From Chrysomallon squamiferum (taxonomy: Eukaryota > Mollusca > Gastropoda > Neomphalida > Peltospiridae), in assembly GCA_012295275.1 (NCBI GenBank), contig CM022673.1, positions 24,593,261 to 24,657,260 of the forward strand: a DNA stretch of 64,000 nucleotides, given 5' to 3'. The stretch's first letter is position 1; the number at the start of each line of letters is the position of its first letter. This document shows, in pieces, positions 49,913 to 64,000 of the stretch. A program made the translations under genes and the position numbers. The notes under the pieces are model-generated. The model was not told the origin of the DNA. It did no database searches and worked only from the letters and a program-made list of their open reading frames with translations.

Positions 49913-50730
49913 ATGAAAACCACGTATTTCTTGCTGGCTCTGCTCGCCTTGACCTTGGTTCCCGAAAACGTGGACGGCTGGTTCTTCCGGTCCGTGCGAA
50001 GAATTCGCGTCAGTCCGTATCACACACTTGGTTGTATGGCGGCCTGTAAGTGGGCCAGGAGCTGGGCATGCAAAGTGTGCAAGAGAAAGCGAGGACTGGA
50101 CGTGCGTGCTCACCCAGCAGAGGTAGTGTTTAAATAATTCAGTATCGAAGGTATTCAGACGGTTTCAACATGCGAAATCTGATAACAGCATTTCGTACGA
50201 GTTTAAATTTTACAAAATATTTCTAAAATTCATTAAACTGTTTCAGGATGATGACGATGTCGCAGCTATGAAAGAACTGGATCTGAACGGAGATGGTTTT
50301 GCCGACTTGCATGAAATCTCTGTAGCATCGGGTTTAAAACCTAAAAACATGGTTCAGATGAAGAAATTCCACGCTGCAGACATTAACGGTACGAGTTAAT
50401 AAATATGACCAATTTACGATCTTATTAAAATAAACTATTGGAAATTTAACACTAATGCTAATTTATTTCATTAAACTGATAATTGTGGTACAAGATGTGC
50501 ATCGGTGTTAAACTACATATTAATTCAAAATTGTAGGTGATGGTAAACTGGGCGTATCTGAATTGGACGACTTCAACTTCGTGGATAAAAATGAACGTAA
50601 GTATAAATTTCATATTTATCGGAAACGATTTCAGTGGATTTCACGTTAAAAAATCTTAATTAGATTTAAATTTCTAGTTGTAGAAGCGGTTGACGAAGAT
50701 GGAGCTGACAGTGACGACGTCGCTTTGTAA
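49913..50730 (+). CDS. Secreted cationic Cys-motif / EF-hand precursor (154 aa)
   Basis: Not matched to a named family. Exons: 49913-50122, 50247-50388, 50537-50596 and 50678-50730 (TAA); phases 0, 1, 1. Residues 1-22 are a signal peptide (LLALLALTLVPENVDG). Residues 23-60 are strongly basic and aromatic, starting WFFRSVRRIRV, with cysteines at 41, 45, 53 and 56 (CxxxC...CxxC) and ending in KRKR (57-60), a furin/dibasic-type site. Residues 82-93 and 115-126 are two canonical EF-hand loops (DLNGDGFADLHE and DINGDGKLGVSE) with all calcium ligands. The tail is acidic (DEDGADSDDVAL). A polyadenylation signal follows at 50767. It could be a calcium-regulated secreted protein, a biomineral or haemocyte protein, or a peptide precursor with an acidic partner domain. 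Confidence 0.9.
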
Positions 50731-50766
50731 ATCCGCAAATCGTCGCGATTCTGGGATATAAAGGTT

Positions 50767-50772
50767 AATAAA
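50767..50772 (+). terminator. Polyadenylation signal AATAAA of the EF-hand gene
   Basis: AATAAA lies 37 nt after the stop codon, followed by a TGTGCTGTTTTGTTG GU-rich stretch at about 50784-50798. This is the expected layout of a cleavage site near 50785-50790. Confidence 0.7.
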
Positions 50773-52844
50773 GTATTAAAAATGTGCTGTTTTGTTGCAT
50801 TTTTTTTTAAAGGTGGTTAAATGTTTCAAAAAATAGTTCAGGGTATGGACAAAATACTTAAAACGAATTGCCGTTTTTATTTCACTGATATTGCGGTTAA
50901 TATACATTAGCATAGTTTGATTGCCTTTTACTGAATGACGCACCAAAACTCCGTAACTACAAAATGTCTCTAAAGAACCCAGCCCAAAATTTACGTTTTT
51001 TATGAGGAAGGGGAATTTCTTTATTGATGAAATGAAACTACGGCTTTTCTAAAACGAGCAATGGACTTAACAAAACTCAACAAAGCGTGGCAGATCTCAC
51101 ATTTATAACGCTTTAAAATGTGAAATGTTCCCGAAATAATGAATCCCAAATTTTTATATTTGACACGTTACGTAATGGGCATTGTCAAGACGTCGAACAT
51201 GCTCTGGAAGACCCACAAGGTCTCCCGCCTCGATCCGTTGCTATTTTAGCAAGTAAGCGTCCATTTTGTTGACTTGAGCGCTAATTAAGACTTTAATAAA
51301 CGATTTCCTTGCATTAGTAATATGGCTGATTAAACGTATTGTACGTGAGTATATAATGGACCAAAACTCATTTAAACGGTTCAATGTGGAATTTTGATTC
51401 GGATGTAAAAAAAAGCTTTTCTCCACCAAAACTCAAATGGTTCAGTCGATCGATTTTGTCATTCGGATGAAAAATTAAAAAAAATAAACTGGTATGTTGA
51501 TCGATTTTGCCAAAAAAAAAAAAAAAAAAATGTAAGAATATTTATATATATATATATATAACATTTAAAAATTTGTTAGAAAACTGTCCAAAAAGATAAA
51601 AGGAAATGATTTCGAGCGTCATGTAAAGACTAAAAATACGGACCATTAATGGATTATATAGCGTCGGAATCAATGTATCATAAACGCACGTTCACTTCAC
51701 GAATTGATGAATTTGTCTTTAAATGACAAATTCGTTTTATGCCGTGTTCTGCAATTTTTGTTTTGATCAAATAATAAAGATTTTTAAATATTGAAACTTT
51801 AGGTTGTGTGCGTGATTATTTGTTATCGGCGAACAGCAAATCATTCGAGGTGAAGAAATGTATCGACATACAATTTTTTTTTTCTTAATTTCTCGGTAAT
51901 AAATACCGAACGTCTGCTCAGAACAAACGAGAAAAAAAGATTATTAAAAAGGTTTTTATTTTCTTTGATTGTGGTTTTCCTTTATGACAGTACTATTATT
52001 TATTTATTTATTTATTTTTTCATTTGTTTTTTTTTTTTTTTTTTTTTTTTTGAGGTTTTTTTCTTGTTGTAATAGCACTTTTATTATTTGTTTTAAATCG
52101 AAATAGCACAGTTTATAAAGTGAAAGAAAAATGTCTCATATCTTCTTTTCATGTAAATTTAACACGGGATAAGAAATAAAAAAACACTAAGTTAATAAAA
52201 AACAAATCTGCTTTCATATATAATTACTCCATGGGTTAAAACAGACTGAATGATTTATCATTAACAAATACATGCATACAAGGTATAATAATCAAATGTA
52301 ACCGGCGAAGACTTAGTTTCGAGTTTAGATAATTTACTGTTTGTACTAAAGATATTCACATGCGTCGTATTAACAATATAAATAACTTGAAATGAGTACA
52401 GAGTTTACAATATTCCTTTTAAATGTGAATGTCTTTTAAAATCTGTGCCTAACTTTCGACGAAAATGTACAGAAAACTATCTCATGGTGCTAAAGATTAT
52501 TTTGATATAGTTGTCTCCCTTCTATCAATCTAATGATTATTAATGACGATGAAAAGTCAAAGATGAACAACTATTAATTTTTATCCGAGCAGATAATGCA
52601 AAACTACTGACGCCATTACTCTAATACAATATTGTTCATATATAATAAACAAAGTGGGAAGGGTGAAGTGGGTTTGAAGAGGGGGCGGTAAAAATGTCTA
52701 AGCCTACGGGCGACTAGCACAATAAATCCGGCACTGTTCAGGAGTAGTTTGTGCCCATTAAATTGGAGACATCTGGAGCCATTTTTTCAACAAACGCAAT
52801 TCGTGTCGTTACGGGTTATCGTTCCTGTTGGTTCATGCTATTGA

Positions 52845-53230
52845 CAGACGATAAATAAATAAATATTCGAACTGCATCATAACACTTTCAAAAATGCAAA
52901 TAAAAGTATTATGATTTAGTTCGAATGATTCTTTGTTTTCAGATAGATTTATTTTGTAATATTTAATTTTTATTTTTTATATATATATTTGTTTGTTGAT
53001 TGATTGATTGATTTTACACATTTTTTATTTTATGGTTTAAAGGTACATATAGACTGTATCCATAGATCCGACAAATTCTGAAATCTGAACCAGCTCCTGT
53101 CACAAGCATGCCGGAAAAGTGGTTCGCTATCTGAATGTATTAAAATGAAGATGGCAACATTTCAATTAATGGTTTTAATCAGGAACGTACTGCCTACTTT
53201 GCATCTGTAATGCGAGACCTGTAAAACCAC
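52845..53230 (+). repeat. Segmental duplicate, right copy
   Basis: Direct-repeat partner of 49036-49476. The signal-peptide-like frame at 53151 is closed by a stop at 53208-53210, so this copy looks decayed. The offset between copies is about 3.76 kb. Confidence 0.85.
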
Positions 53231-53248
53231 ATTAATTTTTATCCAAGC

Positions 53249-53299
53249 ACATTCTTCTTCTTCTTCTTCTTCTTATTATTATTATTATTATTATTATCA

Positions 53300-53340
<41 letters not shown>

Positions 53341-53341
53341 T
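53249..53341. repeat. (TTC)n(TTA)n microsatellite
   Basis: TTC units then TTA/TCA units, immediately right of the right segmental duplicate. Confidence 0.94.
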
Positions 53342-54040
53342 AGTTATGATTCACAGATCAGGGGCAGGCAACCCCGAGGCTTCGCCTATAGAAGCTGATC
53401 GCTGGATCAGTGGGAGGAACGTAACTTTTTAGCAATGGCAAAACTAGCTGTGAAACCATTGCGACCAAATGACTGTTTCACTAATATTAACAGCGAGTGT
53501 TGTGTTTGCCCAGTGGAGACAGAGAGATCATGAGAAACCAGCGGACGGTGTTAGGAAAAAAGTATAATTTATCAAGTTGCACGTTTTGAAAGACGAGTGA
53601 ACGATACTGGGGAGTAAGGTCTTAGGTCAAGGAGCTTTAATGAATAATTAATTAAAATAAAATAAATATCGTTAACGTTCAGATCGTTAATTCTAATATT
53701 ATTCTGATTTTTGTGGGCGTTCCACCTGTATAATACTGGCAAATGGGCGATTCACAAAAATGATTTATTTAATGAACGTGAATAAATGAGTTTTATGAAG
53801 TCAGCATTCAAACGACGTCACTAACTTTAACGTGACGTCATTTATGAAGAAAGGCTAATAACAAGGTATAACGTCATAACTCCACACCGAAAACCTATGA
53901 CAGAAAATATGTAAATGAGAATAAACATAATGAAAAGTTACCGATTTAAAACTGCAGTTTGGAGTAATGCAAGTGATTTTTCTTCAAGGGGAATTACCGT
54001 GTGTTAAACTGAGCTCAAGATTGTGTGTGTTCTTTGACAG

Positions 54041-62039
<7,999 letters not shown>

Positions 62040-62066
62040 GTAAGTTCAGTTATAATACATTATATC

Positions 62067-62370
62067 ACACATACACACACACATACAGACGTACACATAC
62101 ACACTCAAACAGACATACACACACACAGACACACACACATACACACACGTACATGTAGACACATACATGTACATACACACACACTTGTACATACACATCT
62201 ATGTAGGCAGACACGTACATACAAACACATACACGTACATCTACACATACACACACACACACACTGACTGAAACACTCGCACATACGTTCATACCTACTT
62301 ACATAGATACACACGTACGCACTACAAACATATAAACACAGACACACACACACATATACGTACAAACACA
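62067..62370. repeat. CA-rich compound microsatellite
   Basis: Interrupted ACACAC/ACATAC/ACGTAC units in the intron after the last metalloprotease exon seen. Open frames here on either strand are repeat translations. Confidence 0.9.
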
Positions 62371-62486
62371 TACACTGCTTTTCATACACGCATTTATTTA
62401 CTTTGAGGTGAAAATAAAACATACATGTGGAAGGTTGGGGGATATTTTCATTTTCATGATACTCCAGAAAATATACATAAAAAATA

Positions 62487-63177
62487 CAGTGGTACACTGA
62501 CTTACGAGTTTTCCGAGTTACGAGCGAGCTTCAGATACGCCGCCGCTAGTTGGCGCAACGAACAACACAACATTCGGCCAGCATCCCGCGTCTCACTCGT
62601 TTACTTCACGTGGTTACCTCGCCGCGGAAGCATCTCTATTATGTTGTGGGTCGCGTTTTGTGCAGTATTTTGCCAAATTTCTTTTATCTGACCATGGATC
62701 GTAAGAAAGTAAGGAAAATGCAATGGACAGTGCTGAGAAGAAGAAGCGGACGATGTCCATTGAATTAAAGCATTAAATCATGGAACAATATGAGCGAAGT
62801 GTGCATGTAGACGATTTAGCAAGGCAGTACGAGCATAGTACCATACTGAAGCAGAAGGAGTCGTTAAAGGTTGTAACTCACAACAACGGCGTTAAAATAA
62901 TCTGTCTCATCTCCAAGAAAAAAACACTTTACAAAATTAATTTATTTCTTTACATTCTCTCTTTTTTTTTTTTTTTTTTTTTTTTTTTGAAGTTTATAAA
63001 TCCATTTTTCTTATTTAAAAACACGTGATAAAAAAAAAACTGAGTTGGTTTTGGGGAGCTGGACCGGATTAATGGTATTTCAGTTCATTTCATTTGGGAA
63101 AAATGATTTGGTATACGAGCAAATTGAGTTACGGCTCGGTCACGGAACGAATTAAACTCATAAGTCAGGTACCATTG
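62487..63177 (+). mobile_element. Decayed Tigger/pogo-like DNA transposon
   Basis: Ends CAGTGGTACACTGACTTACG (left) and, reversed, CAATGGTACCTGACTTATGA (right), flanked by TA (62485-62486, 63178-63179). Inside, an ATG at 62694 starts MDRKKV, and a second frame gives SIELK-like and MEQYERSVHVDDLARQYE, the helix-turn-helix start of Tigger/CENP-B-type transposases. At least one frameshift and a large internal deletion leave no catalytic DDE domain. It is inserted in the metalloprotease intron after 62039. Confidence 0.85.
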
Positions 63178-63354
63178 TATATTATTTCTGGGGAGGTGTA
63201 AATCTCAAACTATACAAACACACCACTATGTAACAGATTATCAAACGTTATTCTGATGAAACAATTATTTTTCTTCTTTACTGATGGCAAATACATGTCA
63301 TCATAGAACTAACAATGTAATTATGGCTCCTAATGACAACAGTAATGTTATTGA

Positions 63355-63667
63355 TACACACATGTAATTTGAATGATATACATATGCATATGTAATTTTA
63401 CTGATATACATATTCACATGTAATTTAAATGATATAATTTAATTTAAATGATATACATATACAATGTAATTTAAATGATATACATATAAATGTAATTTAA
63501 ATGATATACATATACAATGTAATTTAAATGATATACATATACACTTGTAATTTAAATGATATACATATACACTTGTAATTTAAATGATATATATATATAT
63601 ATATACGTATGTAATTTAACTGATATACACATGTAATTTTGTATACATACACAAACACACACACATA

Positions 63668-63712
<45 letters not shown>
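63355..63712. repeat. 28-bp repeat followed by (CA)n
   Basis: About eight copies of a unit around GATATACATATACACTTGTA + ATTTAAAT (63355-63630), then a (CA)n run (63650-63712). The rest of the window to 64000 shows no further exon I can support. Confidence 0.8.
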
Positions 63713-64000
63713 TTGATCTGTTCTGGGGTTGTATCCACAGTAATTAGAAGATCGATTTACCGGTGAAATAACGAAAAAAACCCCACTTAAATACAGGGTT
63801 ATTACAAAGTTATGGTGCAATTTAGAAAAGTTTTAGAACAAATTTAGAACTTTTGTCTGTGCATGACAGCACTGATCTGTAAAAGTCTGTATTTTTAAAT
63901 ACGTTTATAGTTGAGGTTCTAAATCTTCAACATGGTAACTGTCATCATGGATTCAAATCATGACACGATTCTGAAGTTTTAGAAATACATTTTGTAGCTG

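Larger units (their letters stand above)
50800..54040. other. Spacer between the EF-hand gene and the metalloprotease gene
   Basis: No gene recognised. It holds poly-T (about 52027-52050), the right duplicate (52845-53230) and a TTC/TTA microsatellite (53249-53341). Base composition is somewhat less AT-extreme at 52640-52850 and 53340-53470, but no family signal was found there. Confidence 0.5.

Noticed and set aside
63720-63800. A further metalloprotease exon after ATCCACAG
   Set aside because: In the required phase the first codon would be a stop (TAA), and no protease-like sequence follows.

Overview
This is an AT-rich eukaryotic (animal) window. Genes are split into many short exons with GT-AG introns, and introns and spacers are full of simple repeats (AAT/ATT, TTTA, GT/CA, GA/CT) and minisatellites. 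The gene families and the repeat style suggest a lophotrochozoan, most likely a mollusc. That is inference, because no species marker is present.

Layout. (1) From about 220 to 36508 on the + strand lies a 5'-truncated cytosolic carboxypeptidase of the CCP2/CCP3 (AGBL2/AGBL3) type, M14D family. I placed 31 exons with compatible splice phases, about 1,190 codons. They comprise an N-terminal beta-sandwich region, a catalytic domain with the zinc motif HPGE, the DLNR and HGHSR motifs and the EATFCGS motif, and a long low-complexity C-terminal tail. Its introns carry a 38-bp minisatellite of about 2.7 kb, a 9-bp minisatellite, and a tandem array of copies of one of its own exons. (2) Converging on it from the - strand (about 46990 to 38000) is a short SR splicing factor like SRSF3 / Drosophila Rbp1 (144 aa). 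It has a 5' non-coding exon next to an NRF1-like palindrome. Its long intron holds a GC-richer 360-nt cassette with a premature stop, which looks like a poison exon. (3) At 49624-50795 (+) is a compact gene for a small secreted protein: a signal peptide, a cationic four-cysteine segment ending in KRKR, two canonical EF-hands and an acidic tail. A duplicated segment containing a signal-peptide-like ORF flanks it on both sides. (4) From 54041 past the right-hand part of the window (+) lies a 3'-truncated metzincin metalloprotease (M12B/reprolysin, ADAM/ADAMTS-like) with the HELAHSLGAAHD zinc site and a Met-turn. No propeptide was found between its signal peptide and catalytic domain. Two TA-flanked DNA transposons sit in its introns: a 337-bp MITE and a decayed Tigger/pogo-like element.

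The four genes do not form a pathway. Taken singly they act in tubulin/glutamate-tail processing, splicing control, secreted calcium-binding or host-defence-like peptide production, and extracellular proteolysis. I saw no tRNA, rRNA or CRISPR. The most interesting signals are the putative SR-protein poison exon, the cationic-peptide/EF-hand precursor, the tandemly amplified carboxypeptidase exon, and two introns whose 3' splice sites appear to be the decayed last unit of a tandem repeat.
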